From Campylobacter coli (GTDB lineage: Bacteria > Campylobacterota > Campylobacteria > Campylobacterales > Campylobacteraceae), in assembly GCA_039516895.1 (NCBI GenBank), contig CP154437.1, forward strand, positions 1,426,001-1,490,000: DNA of 64,000 bases. The letters are read 5' to 3'. The notes beneath the pieces were generated by a model. The model saw only the letters and a program-made list of their open reading frames with translations. It was not told the origin of the DNA and searched no databases. The position numbers were made by a program, and so were the translations under genes. Of the stretch, positions 26,936 to 36,481 are shown in pieces. Position 1 is the first letter of the stretch. Every line of letters begins with the position of its first letter.

Positions 26936-28395
26936 TGGCAAAAAAAACCGCTGTTGTAGACTTAGGATCAAATTCCATTAGAATGGTGGTTTTTGAAAAA
27001 ACTTCGAGGTATAGTTTTTACACTACCTGTGAATACAAACGCAAAGTCAGACTTGGGGAAAATGCTTATAATAATGGAAAAATTCTTCAAGAAGACTCTA
27101 TGCAAAGAGCTGAAAATGCTTTGGCTTTTTTTAAACAATGCGCCCTAAAGCATAAATGTAAAAAAATATTCATTATAGGTACTTCGGCCTTAAGAGATGC
27201 TCCAAATTCTAAAGATTTTATTAAAAGAATTAAAGATAAGCTAAACTTAAATATTCGATGTATTGATGGGAAAAACGAAAGTTATCTTGGTGGTCTTGCA
27301 ACCTTGAATTTATTGAGTCCTTTTAGAGATGGCACGACGCTTGATATAGGTGGGGGATCAAGCGAACTTTGCCTTATTAAAAATAATAAAATCATCTCTT
27401 GTATTTCATTAGACATAGGAACGGTAAGATTAAAAGAATTGTTTTACGATAAAGGCAAAACAGATGCTTTGGATGATTTTATCAATCCGATTTTAGAACA
27501 AATTCCTTCTGAATTTTGCAATCAAAATCTCATTGCAATAGGTGGAAGCTTAAGAGCAATCTCAAATTCTATTATGCAAAAAAACTCTTATCCCTTAAAA
27601 AATATACATGATTTTAGATATATGCTTGAAGATGAAAAAGAGCATATTTTAAAAATTTTTAATTGCAAAGCAGATGCGTTGATTAATTTTGGTATCAAAA
27701 AAGATCGTTTTGATACTATTAAAGAAGGTATTTTTATCTTTCTAAAAATAGCAGAAAAACTCAAAACCAAGCAAATTATTACTAGTGGGGTAGGTATTCG
27801 CGAGGGTATATATTTACAAGATTTATTACGTCCTAAACATACTTTTCCTATAAATTTTAACCCTAGTTTAAAATCTCTACAAGATAGATTTCTTCAAGGA
27901 AATATAAACAATAAAACACCTTATTTTTCTATGCAAATTTTTAAAGTCTTGCAAACTCTTCATAAAATCCATGAAAAATACAAACAAAGTCTATTAAATG
28001 CCGCAAAACTTTGTCATTTGGGTGAATATTTAAATTTTTATTTTGCTAACGAACACTCAGCATATTTTATTTTAAATGGGTTAAATTATGGCTTTTCACA
28101 TCAAGAAAAAGTGTTGATTGCAACTCTTATTAGACTCAATGGCAAGAAAGTCAATCCTTATAATCTTGAACCCTATAAGCAGCTTTTACCAAACACTCAT
28201 ATCATTTCTTGGCTGAATTTTATTCTTAGTTTAGCCAAAATATTAAGCACAAATGAAAATAAAATTGAAATTGCCTTTGCCAATAATACGCTTTATATTT
28301 ATAGCGAATCAAAAATTCTTGATCTACCCAAAGATGAGCTCAAAAAAATTACCAAACCAGCTACGATAGCCCTAGCTATCAATCAAAAGCCTTAA
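26935..28395 (+). CDS. Exopolyphosphatase / pppGpp phosphohydrolase (Ppx/GppA family)
   Basis: A 486-residue member of the ASKHA phosphatase family that hydrolyses polyphosphate and/or pppGpp. Motifs: VVDLGSNSIRMVVFE (phosphate 1) at the N-terminus, IGTSALRDA near 82, LDIGGGSSELCL near 140 and AIGGSLRAISN near 200. The C-terminal part is a helical HD-like domain. C. jejuni has two such proteins; this occupies the position of Cj0353c. It is translated from the fdxB stop, an unexplained but tight pairing, and its end overlaps the convergent fliO-like gene by four bases. Confidence 0.87.
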   Translation: MAKKTAVVDLGSNSIRMVVFEKTSRYSFYTTCEYKRKVRLGENAYNNGKILQEDSMQRAENALAFFKQCALKHKCKKIFIIGTSALRDAPNSKDFIKRIKDKLNLNIRCIDGKNESYLGGLATLNLLSPFRDGTTLDIGGGSSELCLIKNNKIISCISLDIGTVRLKELFYDKGKTDALDDFINPILEQIPSEFCNQNLIAIGGSLRAISNSIMQKNSYPLKNIHDFRYMLEDEKEHILKIFNCKADALINFGIKKDRFDTIKEGIFIFLKIAEKLKTKQIITSGVGIREGIYLQDLLRPKHTFPINFNPSLKSLQDRFLQGNINNKTPYFSMQIFKVLQTLHKIHEKYKQSLLNAAKLCHLGEYLNFYFANEHSAYFILNGLNYGFSHQEKVLIATLIRLNGKKVNPYNLEPYKQLLPNTHIISWLNFILSLAKILSTNENKIEIAFANNTLYIYSESKILDLPKDELKKITKPATIALAINQKP

Positions 28396-29183
28396 GATTT
28401 CTTATTTTTTTGACGCTGCTCTATAAGATTTTGGATACGCTTTTTATTCTCTTCAAAAAAAGAATCGAAATTTTTTTCAGATTTTTCTGTAGTCTTTGGC
28501 TCATAATCTGAAATTTCAGTTTCTTCTAATACAATATTAGAATTACCCACTATCATAGTATAACGCTTGCTTGCATATTCAAAAACTATCAATTGATTAT
28601 TTTTATCTAGAAATCTTTGAAATACTACATGAAAATCTCTAGAAATACCTGCATTTTTAAACGCTAAGGTTCTCTTAAGCCACCAAAGCACTATAAGCAA
28701 AATAAATAAAACCGACATTACTAAAATGTAATTTGTATAATCATAGCCTTCTAAACTTGTTTTTTTAGAATTCAAAATCAGCTCTTCATTTGTGCTTAAA
28801 TTATTTTGTTCAGGATTTATACTTTCTTTGCCTTGCTGAACTGCTCTTATCCTAACTCCAAATTTATCATTAATGGAGCTTAATTCTAAAGAGACTGGCT
28901 GTTTATTTTGTAGCATGATGTATGTATTGTTATCTTTAGAACTGATACTAATCTTATCAACGAGCCCTGAATTTAAACTTTTTAGCTCTTCTTTGCTGTA
29001 TTTCAAATCACTGAAAGTTAAAAGAGTGAGATTTTTTTCTTTTTTTTGAGAAATTTTGCCCCCATAAGCACTATCAAAAGATAACATTAAATCCACTCTA
29101 TCATTTCTATCATAAATATTATAACTGATCAATTCTACAGCAAAAAGCGGCAGCGCGAGTATACTTAATAATAAAACTTTCAT
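28392..29183 (-). CDS. fliO: Flagellar type III export component FliO-like protein
   Basis: A 263-residue protein with a signal-like N-terminus (KVLLLSILALPLFAVE), a periplasmic region of about 130 residues, one membrane helix (YILVMSVLFILLIVLWWL, about 146-164) and a cytoplasmic tail ending in charged coiled-coil-like sequence. FliO proteins are poorly conserved but have this single-helix plan, and Helicobacter pylori fliO lies directly after fliN, as here. It begins on the fliN stop codon. The assignment therefore rests on topology and context more than on motifs. Confidence 0.68.
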   Translation of the reverse strand: MKVLLLSILALPLFAVELISYNIYDRNDRVDLMLSFDSAYGGKISQKKEKNLTLLTFSDLKYSKEELKSLNSGLVDKISISSKDNNTYIMLQNKQPVSLELSSINDKFGVRIRAVQQGKESINPEQNNLSTNEELILNSKKTSLEGYDYTNYILVMSVLFILLIVLWWLKRTLAFKNAGISRDFHVVFQRFLDKNNQLIVFEYASKRYTMIVGNSNIVLEETEISDYEPKTTEKSEKNFDSFFEENKKRIQNLIEQRQKNKKS

Positions 29184-29491
29184 TAAATTTCTTTTTTAAA
29201 ATATTGAAGTACGGTTTTAGAATCTAGAATTTCATTAATTCTAATTGCTAAATTTTTCTCATAAACCATAACTTCGCCTTTGCCGAAAATACGCTTATTA
29301 ATATATAATTCAACACTTTCTCCAGCAGGTTTTTCAAGATCGATAACCGAACCTACTTCAAGCTTTAAAAGTTCAGCTACACTCATATTTGTAGTACCAA
29401 GCTCACTAACAAAATCTACAGTGATATCTAAAATATCTTCATAAGACTGTAAAAGTCCGTGACGATCTCCAAAATCAATGTCACTGCCCAT
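29183..29491 (-). CDS. fliN: Flagellar motor switch protein FliN
   Basis: A 102-residue FliN with the SpoA/SurfaceE fold: LDITVDFVSELGTTNMSVAELLKLEVGSVI, split here by family blocks, then GESVELYINKRIFGKGEVMV and the end RINEIL. It forms the lower C-ring with FliM and FliY and takes part in export. It lacks the long N-terminal part of FliY. Its stop and start overlap both neighbours, so the CheX-like gene, fliN and fliO are one transcript. Confidence 0.93.
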   Translation of the reverse strand: MGSDIDFGDRHGLLQSYEDILDITVDFVSELGTTNMSVAELLKLEVGSVIDLEKPAGESVELYINKRIFGKGEVMVYEKNLAIRINEILDSKTVLQYFKKEI

Positions 29492-29913
29492 TATTTACAA
29501 TATCCTATTCTAAAATAATGATTTTCAAAGCCATAAGTTAAAGATTCATCTAAGATAATAGATGAAAAATCAACTCTGCCCAAATACTCTGGTATACCAA
29601 GCTTATACTCATCATCTCCCTTGGCATCATTGAGTAAATTTTTTGCATAGCCTATGATTTGATTAGCGCATTCTTTACTTAAGTCACACCAATCATCTTC
29701 TTTAAATTTTTCATCACGAACTAGAATATTGGCAATTGTTTGTAAAAATTCTTTTGGAAAAAATAAATAAAAATGATATTCTCTACCACTTTTTTCCATT
29801 ATAGGAATACTGGCTCCATAAAGTTCACCTACTATATCTTCAGCCTTTTCGATACGAAGTCTTAAGATATGTTCAAAAAAATGCGTTATTGAATATTCAA
29901 GAACTTTTAACAT
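29491..29913 (-). CDS. CheX-like domain protein encoded before fliN
   Basis: A 140-residue cytoplasmic protein. The block KEDDWCDLSKECANQIIGYA (about residues 71-90) contains the E-x-x-N-x-x-x-G-x-A pattern of CheX/CheC CheY-P phosphatases, preceded by EDIVGELYGASIPI, which fits the start of the CheX fold. Its location before fliN supports a role in chemotaxis or the motor. A phosphatase activity is inference only; a simple structural FliN-associated role is possible. AAAGGTG precedes the ATG. Counterpart of C. jejuni Cj0350. Confidence 0.6.
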   Translation of the reverse strand: MLKVLEYSITHFFEHILRLRIEKAEDIVGELYGASIPIMEKSGREYHFYLFFPKEFLQTIANILVRDEKFKEDDWCDLSKECANQIIGYAKNLLNDAKGDDEYKLGIPEYLGRVDFSSIILDESLTYGFENHYFRIGYCK

Positions 29914-29943
29914 AATATCACCTTTATAAAAAACTTAATTAAA

Positions 29944-29949
29944 AATTAT
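29944..29949 (-). promoter_or_regulatory. -10 box of the cheX-like/fliN/fliO operon
   Basis: TATAAT on the minus strand followed by Ts, 31 bases before the start codon. It sits in the short spacer after trpA, so this operon need not depend on trp transcription. Confidence 0.5.
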
Positions 29950-29982
29950 AGTAAATATAAAATAAAAATATGTTTTAAAAAA

Positions 29983-30732
29983 TTATTTTTCAAAAATTTC
30001 TTCCACCCCTTTTAAAATTTGATTCACATCATTACTTGCAAAAAGTTTTACTATATTTGTTCCTACTATCACCCCATCGGCTAGTTTGCGCATATTTCTT
30101 ACATCCGCATTATTTTTTACTCCAAAACCTATATAAATAGGTAATTTTGTAAATGATCGAATCTCTTGTATTTTTTCTTGCAAGAGTTTATTATCCACAC
30201 TTTGCCCCCCTGTTATACCTACACTAGCAAGTAAATAAATAAAACCCTTAGCATTTTTTACAAGTTCTTCAACGCGTTCTTTAGGAGTTGTAATGCTTAC
30301 AAGAGTAATCAAGGCTATGTCATACTTTTGACATTCTTTATACAAAGGCTTACTTTCTTCATAACTTAACTCAGGAACTATCAAAGCAGAAATTCCCAAA
30401 GCCTTAGCTTTTTTAACAAAATTTTCTAAGCCGTAAGAAAAAATTAAATTATAATACACCATGAAAACAAGAGCTTTTTTTGTTTTTATTTTGGCTAAAA
30501 GCTCAAATATTTTATGAATGTCTGCACCTTGCTCTAGGGCAATTTTTGCAGCATTAGCAATGATCTCACCATCGGCAATAGGATCACTGTATGCGATTCC
30601 TAATTCTAAAACATCGATCGAACTTTCATCCAAACGCTTTAAAAACTCTTCACTAATTTTTAAATTTGGATAGCCTAAAACCATATAAGCTACATTTGCC
30701 TTATCCTTGTAAAATTTTGTAAAATCAACCAT
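29983..30732 (-). CDS. trpA: Tryptophan synthase alpha chain
   Basis: TrpA, 249 residues, cleaves indole-3-glycerol phosphate to indole and glyceraldehyde-3-phosphate in the alpha2beta2 complex. The TIM-barrel motifs [18 protein letters not shown] (containing the catalytic Glu and Asp), [14 protein letters not shown] and [13 protein letters not shown] with the phosphate-binding GVIVGTNIV are present. It overlaps trpB by eight bases and is the last gene of the trp operon. Confidence 0.96.
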   Translation of the reverse strand: MVDFTKFYKDKANVAYMVLGYPNLKISEEFLKRLDESSIDVLELGIAYSDPIADGEIIANAAKIALEQGADIHKIFELLAKIKTKKALVFMVYYNLIFSYGLENFVKKAKALGISALIVPELSYEESKPLYKECQKYDIALITLVSITTPKERVEELVKNAKGFIYLLASVGITGGQSVDNKLLQEKIQEIRSFTKLPIYIGFGVKNNADVRNMRKLADGVIVGTNIVKLFASNDVNQILKGVEEIFEK

Positions 30733-31903
30733 AAATCATTCCTTTTTTATATTCTCTAATCGTTTGCATATCTTTATCGCCTCTACCTGATAAATTAACC
30801 ACTATCACGCTCTTTTTGTTTAATTTAGGACAAAGTTTTTCCAAAAATGCCAAAGCATGAGAACTTTCAATAGCAGGGATAATCCCTTCTTCTTTACAAA
30901 GCAATTTTAAAGCTATCATACATTCTTCATCAGTAATTGCGTAATATTTTGCCCTACCGCTTTGAGATAAAAAAGCATGCAAAGGACCAATTCCTGGATA
31001 ATCAAGTCCCGCAGAAACACTATGCACAGGCAAGATATTTCCTAATTCATCTTGCAAAACCTTCGTTTTCATGCCATGAATAATACCTGTTTTTCCCTTG
31101 GTTAAAGTTGCTGCATGATAAGGAGTATCAACACCCAATCCTCCTGCTTCAATTCCAATAAGATTTACACCCTCATCTTTGATAAATTCATAAAAAATTC
31201 CACCCGCATTACTTCCGCCCCCTACTGCAGCGATGATATAATCTACTTTTTTACCTAGTTTTTTAAGTTGACTTTTGCATTCTTTTCCTATAACGCTTTG
31301 AAAATGTGTAACCATCTTAGGATAAGGATAAGGTCCTACGGCACTTCCAACCACATAAAAAAGATTTTTAATATCCCCCACCCAAGCTTGAATAGCAGCA
31401 GTTGTAGCTTCTTTTAAGGTTTTAAGTCCACTTTGTATAGCATTAACCTTAGCTCCTAAAAGCTCCATTTTATAAACATTTAAAGCTTGTCGTTGCACAT
31501 CAGTCGCTCCCATGTAAATTTCACACTCAAGTCCTAAAAGTGCCGCAGCAGTAGCAGTAGCTAATCCATGCTGTCCCGCTCCTGTTTCAGCAATGATTTT
31601 TTTCTTACCCATTTTTTTTGCTAAAAGTGCTTGAGCTATAGCATTGTTGATTTTATGCGCTCCTGTATGATTTAAATCTTCGCGCTTAAGATAAATTTCA
31701 TGTCCATATTTTTTACTTAAATTTCGAGCAAAATAAAGCGGAGTGGGGCGTCCTACATAAGTAGTTAAAAGTTCTTTAAGCTCTTTTTTAAAGGTTTTAT
31801 CTTGTGCAAATTTCAAAAAAGCATTTTCAAGCTCATTTAAAGCAAACATCGCACTCTCAGGCAAAAACTGCCCACCAAATTCACCATAATACGCCTTTTT
31901 CAT
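30725..31903 (-). CDS. trpB: Tryptophan synthase beta chain
   Basis: TrpB, 392 residues, is the PLP enzyme that joins indole and serine. The family signature with the PLP lysine reads [15 protein letters not shown] (Lys84). GGGSNAGGI binds the PLP phosphate, and ESSHALA and LSGRGDKD are in the C-terminal part. It starts inside trpF (four-base overlap) and its end overlaps trpA, so the two synthase chains are translated together. This is the TrpB1 type. Confidence 0.97.
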   Translation of the reverse strand: MKKAYYGEFGGQFLPESAMFALNELENAFLKFAQDKTFKKELKELLTTYVGRPTPLYFARNLSKKYGHEIYLKREDLNHTGAHKINNAIAQALLAKKMGKKKIIAETGAGQHGLATATAAALLGLECEIYMGATDVQRQALNVYKMELLGAKVNAIQSGLKTLKEATTAAIQAWVGDIKNLFYVVGSAVGPYPYPKMVTHFQSVIGKECKSQLKKLGKKVDYIIAAVGGGSNAGGIFYEFIKDEGVNLIGIEAGGLGVDTPYHAATLTKGKTGIIHGMKTKVLQDELGNILPVHSVSAGLDYPGIGPLHAFLSQSGRAKYYAITDEECMIALKLLCKEEGIIPAIESSHALAFLEKLCPKLNKKSVIVVNLSGRGDKDMQTIREYKKGMIYG

Positions 31904-32499
31904 TTTTTCATCTCCTTTAAAATATATTTGATTTTTTCCACATCTTTTAAATGATTTTCCTTTTCTATCTTTGAATTTAAGTCTATGATTTTTGGTTTTA
32001 AACTTAAAGCTTCATTGATATTATGAGTTCCTATGCCTCCTGCTAAGGCAAAATCTTTTTTAAAGTCTTTCAAAAGATCCCAGTTAAAACTTTCCCCATT
32101 GCCTCCATGAAATTTTCCCTTAGTATCAAATAAAATTAAATCCGCATAAATATTTTCTTCCAATTCCAAACGATCCCCTACACTTAAAACCTGCCAAACA
32201 AAAACTCCACTTTCTTTTAAAGTTTTAAACTCAAATTTACTCATTTTTCTATGAATTTGCACTCCATCAAGCTTTACTTGCTTGATTGCTTTTAAAATAA
32301 ATTCCAAATTTTCATCGACAAAAACCCCCACACTCTTTTTAAATCCCGCATGGATGATATCGCTTAAACTCATCGCTTGCTCTAAACTAACCTGTCTAGG
32401 ACTTTTTGCAAAAATAAGCCCCATGAAATCGACATTTAATTCAGCAATTTCCTTGGCATTGTTTTCATCCTTAATGCCACAAATTTTAAGCTTTGTCAT
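31900..32499 (-). CDS. trpF: Phosphoribosylanthranilate isomerase
   Basis: TrpF, 199 residues, catalyses the Amadori rearrangement of phosphoribosylanthranilate. The catalytic Cys in KLKICGI (Cys7), the segment [26 protein letters not shown] and the Asp in [13 protein letters not shown] are visible, along with ALAGGI for phosphate binding. It is a separate gene, not fused to trpC. A trpC gene (indole-glycerol phosphate synthase) is absent from this operon and must lie elsewhere. Overlaps trpGD by 14 bases. Confidence 0.95.
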   Translation of the reverse strand: MTKLKICGIKDENNAKEIAELNVDFMGLIFAKSPRQVSLEQAMSLSDIIHAGFKKSVGVFVDENLEFILKAIKQVKLDGVQIHRKMSKFEFKTLKESGVFVWQVLSVGDRLELEENIYADLILFDTKGKFHGGNGESFNWDLLKDFKKDFALAGGIGTHNINEALSLKPKIIDLNSKIEKENHLKDVEKIKYILKEMKK

Positions 32500-34078
32500 T
32501 TAGGCTCCTAAAATACTCCATCACCTTACCAGAATATATAGCCTCTAAAATAATATCTTTTGCTTTTAAAGGTGTTGAAACTTTGTTGGCTGTATAAAGT
32601 GCAAACATAGAATTTAAAACCACAATATCAAATTTAGCCCCTTGCATTTTTCCACCTAAGATATCTTTTAAATCTTTAGCATTTTCATAAGCATTGCCTC
32701 CCATAATCTCACTATGGAAAGCTCGTTTAAAGCCAAATTGTTCGGGTGTAACGCCGTATTCATAAATTTCACCCTCTCTTACTTCAAAAATCTTTGTTTC
32801 ATCGCAAATGCTAATCTCATCCATACCATCATTGCCACGCACCACCAAAGCTCTTTTTCGTCCTAGTGATCTTAAAACTTCAGCCAAAAGTTTATGTACA
32901 GGTGCGTGATAATTTCCCATCATTTGATATTTAAGCTTTAAATTAGGATGAAGTAAGGGCCCTAAAACATTAAATACAGTTCTTATGCCAAGCTTTGCTC
33001 TAAGCTCCCTTAGCTCACCTACTAAAGGATGAAAATACGGAGCATGAAAAAAGGCTAAATTTTTATTTTGCAAATCATTTAAAGCACATTCTAAATTATC
33101 AGGAATTTTTACATCTAAAGCATCTAAAACATCAGTGCTTCCGCTTGAACTGGAAATCGCTCTATTCCCATGTTTTGCTACCTTTACTCCTAAAGCTGCT
33201 AAAATAAAAGCACTTGCTGTTGATACATTAATACTTTTAAAATTATCTCCTCCAGTACCACATATATCTATCATATCACTTTCATCGCTAAAGGTTTTAG
33301 AATAACGTAAAATTTCACGCACAAGACTGCTTAAAGATTTTTGATTAAGGGATTTTTCACTGATTAAAACAAGTAAAGCAGCCGCTTGTAAAGGCTCATA
33401 ATCCCTACTCATAATAATCTTGCAAATTTCTGAAAAGTCTTCACTTTCCAAATAATGATTTTCACTCATTTTTTGCAAATAAAATCCAAGAGTATGTTTT
33501 TTATCCTGAACTGCTTTTTCTTGATTTAAAAAATTAGCAAAAATTTTGATTCCGTATTCGCTAAAATAACTTTCAGGATGAAACTGTACGCCAAAATAAG
33601 GTAAAGTTTTATGTTTCATAGCCATGATAACATTATCATCACTCAAAGCCAAAATTTCAAAATCATCAGGCAAATTTTTAACCTCTAAAGAGTGATAACG
33701 CATCACACTTACTTCATCTTCAAAATCTTTAAAAATGGTATTTTTATTATAAATTTTAATTAGGGAATTTTTTGCGTGCATAGGATTTTGCAATTTAGCA
33801 ATTTCAGCCTTAAAACTAAAACCCAAAGCTTGATGTCCTAAGCAAATTCCAAGCGTAGGGATGTTGAGTTGTGATTTAAAAATTTCAAGACATACTCCAC
33901 TATCTTTTGGATGTTTTGGGCCAGGACTTAAAATGATGTAGTTTGGATTTAAAGCTTTGATTTCATCAAGAGTGATTTTATCATTTCGAACAACTAAAAT
34001 TTCACCCTCATATACATTTTCAAGCATGGACTTGATATTGAAAACAAAAGAATCATAATTATCAATCAAAAGTATCAT
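32486..34078 (-). CDS. trpD: Fused anthranilate synthase glutaminase / anthranilate phosphoribosyltransferase
   Basis: A 530-residue TrpG-TrpD fusion. Residues 1 to about 190 are a class I glutaminase: [19 protein letters not shown] with the nucleophile Cys, and VQFHPESYF with His and Glu. Residues 200-530 are the phosphoribosyltransferase: [18 protein letters not shown] and [19 protein letters not shown]. The start at 34078 gives MILLIDN; an upstream in-frame codon at 34105 would overlap trpE and add nine residues. The C-terminal part also serves the second pathway step, so one gene covers two reactions. Confidence 0.95.
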   Translation of the reverse strand: MILLIDNYDSFVFNIKSMLENVYEGEILVVRNDKITLDEIKALNPNYIILSPGPKHPKDSGVCLEIFKSQLNIPTLGICLGHQALGFSFKAEIAKLQNPMHAKNSLIKIYNKNTIFKDFEDEVSVMRYHSLEVKNLPDDFEILALSDDNVIMAMKHKTLPYFGVQFHPESYFSEYGIKIFANFLNQEKAVQDKKHTLGFYLQKMSENHYLESEDFSEICKIIMSRDYEPLQAAALLVLISEKSLNQKSLSSLVREILRYSKTFSDESDMIDICGTGGDNFKSINVSTASAFILAALGVKVAKHGNRAISSSSGSTDVLDALDVKIPDNLECALNDLQNKNLAFFHAPYFHPLVGELRELRAKLGIRTVFNVLGPLLHPNLKLKYQMMGNYHAPVHKLLAEVLRSLGRKRALVVRGNDGMDEISICDETKIFEVREGEIYEYGVTPEQFGFKRAFHSEIMGGNAYENAKDLKDILGGKMQGAKFDIVVLNSMFALYTANKVSTPLKAKDIILEAIYSGKVMEYFRSLNDKA

Positions 34079-34079
34079 T

Positions 34080-35321
34080 TTAACTCCCTTTAGCCATTTT
34101 TTCAAAACTTACTAATAAAGCTTTACGCTTGGCGCAAATTTCTTCATATTCTTTTTGTGGATCACTTTGCAAAACTATGCCTGCCCCGCTTGCTATAAAA
34201 GCTTTATTTTCTTTAAAGAAAGCTGACCTTATAACGATAGCTAAAACCACATCCTCGTTAAAATTTAAAAATCCAACAGCACCTCCATAAACTCCTCTGT
34301 CTAAATTTTCAAGCTCATTGATAATCTCTAAAGCCCTAATCTTTGGAGCACCGCTTAAAGTTCCTGCTGGAAAAACCGCTCCTATAATGTCAAAAATATT
34401 AGCTTGCTTATCCATCGTCGCATAAACTTCGCTGACTATATGCATCACAAATTTATTTCTTGTTATACTAAAAAGATTTTCAACTCGCGTATTTTTGCCA
34501 AATTTGGACGCATCGTTTCTAGCTAAATCAACAAGCATTTTATGCTCACTCAACTCTTTTTCATCACTTAAAAGATCTTTTTCTAATTTTAAAATATCTG
34601 AATTTTCATCCAAATTTCGAGTACCTGCTATAGGAGCTAAAAAAATTTCTTTATTTTTTATTTTCAGTAAAAACTCCGGAGAAGAACCTAGCACAACCCC
34701 ATATTGAGTCGGAAAATAAAACATATAAGCGCTAGGATTTAACTCGCTTAAAGTTTCATAAAATTCAAAGCTATCAAAATTATGCTCTATACAAAGCTGC
34801 TTGCTTAAAACCACTTGAAAAATATCTCCGCTTAAAAGATATTCTTTAGCTTTTTCCACACTACGGATAAAATCTCTTTTTTCTTCTTGAAAATCTTGCA
34901 AGATTTTATATTCGCAAGCTTTTTTATCGAAAATAAAATCTTCTTTTAAGAAATCAAAATACTTACTTTCTCCGTATTTAAAAAACATTTTGCTAGTTTT
35001 TTCATAAACCAAATAAGCTTTGGCATTAGCAAATAAAAAATTTGGAAAATCATAATTTTTATTTTCATTTGAGGGTAAATTCTCAAACAAAGAGATAAAA
35101 TTTGCACTAAAAACACCAAAAAATCCAGAATATTTACAAATTTGCTCCTTTGAAGCATTTTCATAAAATTTCGCCTTTAATTCGCTAAGAGTGATATTCT
35201 TAGCGTCATAAAAATCACAATCAATACCTATAATAACCCTAGTAGAATCTTCAGCAAAGTAAGAAGAAGGGTATTTTTTTAAAATTTGCCTATAATATAA
35301 ATTTGCTTTCATTTCAAGCAT
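34080..35321 (-). CDS. trpE: Anthranilate synthase component I
   Basis: A 413-residue chorismate-using enzyme, which works with the glutaminase domain of TrpGD. The C-terminal chorismate-binding motifs are intact: GDIFQVVLSKQL, GSSPEFLLKI, PIAGTRNL, FPAGTLSGAPKIRALEII and GAVGFLNF. It is shorter than the roughly 500-residue norm because the N-terminal domain is reduced, and the region aligned with the Trp-binding LLES motif reads YFAED. AAAGG is seven bases before ATG 35321. A 24-codon leader ORF precedes it. Confidence 0.94.
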   Translation of the reverse strand: MLEMKANLYYRQILKKYPSSYFAEDSTRVIIGIDCDFYDAKNITLSELKAKFYENASKEQICKYSGFFGVFSANFISLFENLPSNENKNYDFPNFLFANAKAYLVYEKTSKMFFKYGESKYFDFLKEDFIFDKKACEYKILQDFQEEKRDFIRSVEKAKEYLLSGDIFQVVLSKQLCIEHNFDSFEFYETLSELNPSAYMFYFPTQYGVVLGSSPEFLLKIKNKEIFLAPIAGTRNLDENSDILKLEKDLLSDEKELSEHKMLVDLARNDASKFGKNTRVENLFSITRNKFVMHIVSEVYATMDKQANIFDIIGAVFPAGTLSGAPKIRALEIINELENLDRGVYGGAVGFLNFNEDVVLAIVIRSAFFKENKAFIASGAGIVLQSDPQKEYEEICAKRKALLVSFEKMAKGS

Positions 35322-35377
35322 AATACAACCTTTGTAAAAAAATAAAATAAAAAATATGAAGAGTTAAAAAAAGAAGC

Positions 35378-35452
35378 TTAGAAGCGCCAAGAACGAAGAG
35401 TGTGTGTTGATATTAAAATTAAAGAATTATTTAAAAAATCGTTTTTATTCAT
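35378..35452 (-). CDS. Putative trp operon leader peptide, 24 residues
   Basis: An ATG-started ORF, MNKNDF...THTLRSWRF, ends in TAA 56 bases before trpE. It has an excellent ribosome-binding site (GAAAGG, six bases before ATG). The only Trp (TGG) is codon 22 of 24, next to two Arg codons and just before the stop. Two copies of GCTTC surround the stop region, and T-runs follow. No strong classical attenuator hairpin is seen, so any control could involve ribosome stalling by another route. This is an inference from position, start signal and the late Trp codon. Confidence 0.55.
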   Translation of the reverse strand: MNKNDFLNNSLILISTHTLRSWRF

Positions 35453-35506
35453 CTTCTACCTTTCAAAAATTAAGCCTCATTTTTTAAACTATGATGACTT
35501 TTATTA

Positions 35507-35512
35507 ATTTTA
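35507..35512 (-). promoter_or_regulatory. Possible trp operon -10 box
   Basis: TAAAAT on the minus strand, 55 bases upstream of the leader ORF start. Other A/T-rich matches exist in the gap (35453-35695), which otherwise holds only the divergent start of the TSUP gene; no operator palindrome was found. Confidence 0.3.
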
Positions 35513-35695
35513 GAGAAAAAAACATAAAATTATCCTTTAATGTTTATTTAATCTTCAAAAAAATAAATCCATGTAACTCTGTGAAAAATATTTTGTCAAA
35601 ACAAGCTTTATAAAACATTTTAAAACTAAGATAAGCTTGATAAGATAAAATTACTCCTTATTTAATCAAGAAATGATATAAATTTAGGAAAAAGT

Positions 35696-36481
35696 ATGAA
35701 TTTTGCAGATTTACCCTATATTTTTATAGGTATATTTTCAGGTATTACTTCAGGACTTTTTGGCATAGGTGGAGGGATGATTATCGTGCCTTCAATGTTT
35801 GCATTAGGAGCAAGTGCTCATCATGCTATTGGAATTTCTGTATTGCAAATGATTTTTGCGGCTATTTTTGGTTCTTATATTAATTATAAAAAAAAGAATT
35901 TAAATCTAAAAGATGGTATTGTTATAGGACTAGGCGGTCTTTTAGGGGCAAGCTTTAGTGGAATTTTATTACAAGCCTTAAGCGATGTAGCTCTTACTGC
36001 TATATTTTTAGGAGTAAGTTGTATATTTTTTATCAAATATGCTTTTGGTATTAAAGAAAGTGTTGTTAAAAGCCATAAAAGTATATGGGTTAAAAATGGA
36101 ATTTTGTTTATAGCTGGAGCTTTTACAGGAATTTTTGCCATTTCTTTGGGTATAGGTGGGGGACTTTTAATCGCGCCAATTTTGGCTTATTTTTTGGGCT
36201 ATGATAGCAAAAAAGTGGTTTCGCTTTCTTTATTTTTTGTTATTTTTGCTTCAATCTCTGGCATTATCTCTTTTTCAAATTCAGGTGTGATTGACGCTGA
36301 AGTTATCCATAAAGGTGTTTTGGTAGGTTTTGCCTCTATGATAGGCGTTTTCATAGGCATAAAAATCATAGAAAAAATGCATATTTCAGCCCATAGAAAA
36401 ATTTTACTTTGCGTATATGCTTTATCTATACTTGCAACCACCCATTCTCTACTTAGAAAACTTGGAATTTTAGCATTTTAA
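35696..36481 (+). CDS. TSUP/TauE-SafE family membrane permease
   Basis: A 261-residue inner-membrane protein with about eight helices in two repeats. Each repeat begins with the family's glycine-rich motif: FSGITSGLFGIGGGMIIVPS near residue 16 and GAFTGIFAISLGIGGGLLIAP near 141. TSUP proteins move sulfite, sulfoacetate or other sulfur and organic anions, so the substrate is open. It stands alone, divergent from trpE, and ends in a very strong hairpin. Counterpart of C. jejuni Cj0343c. Confidence 0.87.
   Translation: MNFADLPYIFIGIFSGITSGLFGIGGGMIIVPSMFALGASAHHAIGISVLQMIFAAIFGSYINYKKKNLNLKDGIVIGLGGLLGASFSGILLQALSDVALTAIFLGVSCIFFIKYAFGIKESVVKSHKSIWVKNGILFIAGAFTGIFAISLGIGGGLLIAPILAYFLGYDSKKVVSLSLFFVIFASISGIISFSNSGVIDAEVIHKGVLVGFASMIGVFIGIKIIEKMHISAHRKILLCVYALSILATTHSLLRKLGILAF

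Noticed and set aside
35330-35452. A classical terminator/antiterminator attenuator in the trp leader
   Set aside because: I looked for a G/C-rich stem before the T-runs and found only stems of three to four pairs around the stop codon, too weak for a standard attenuator.
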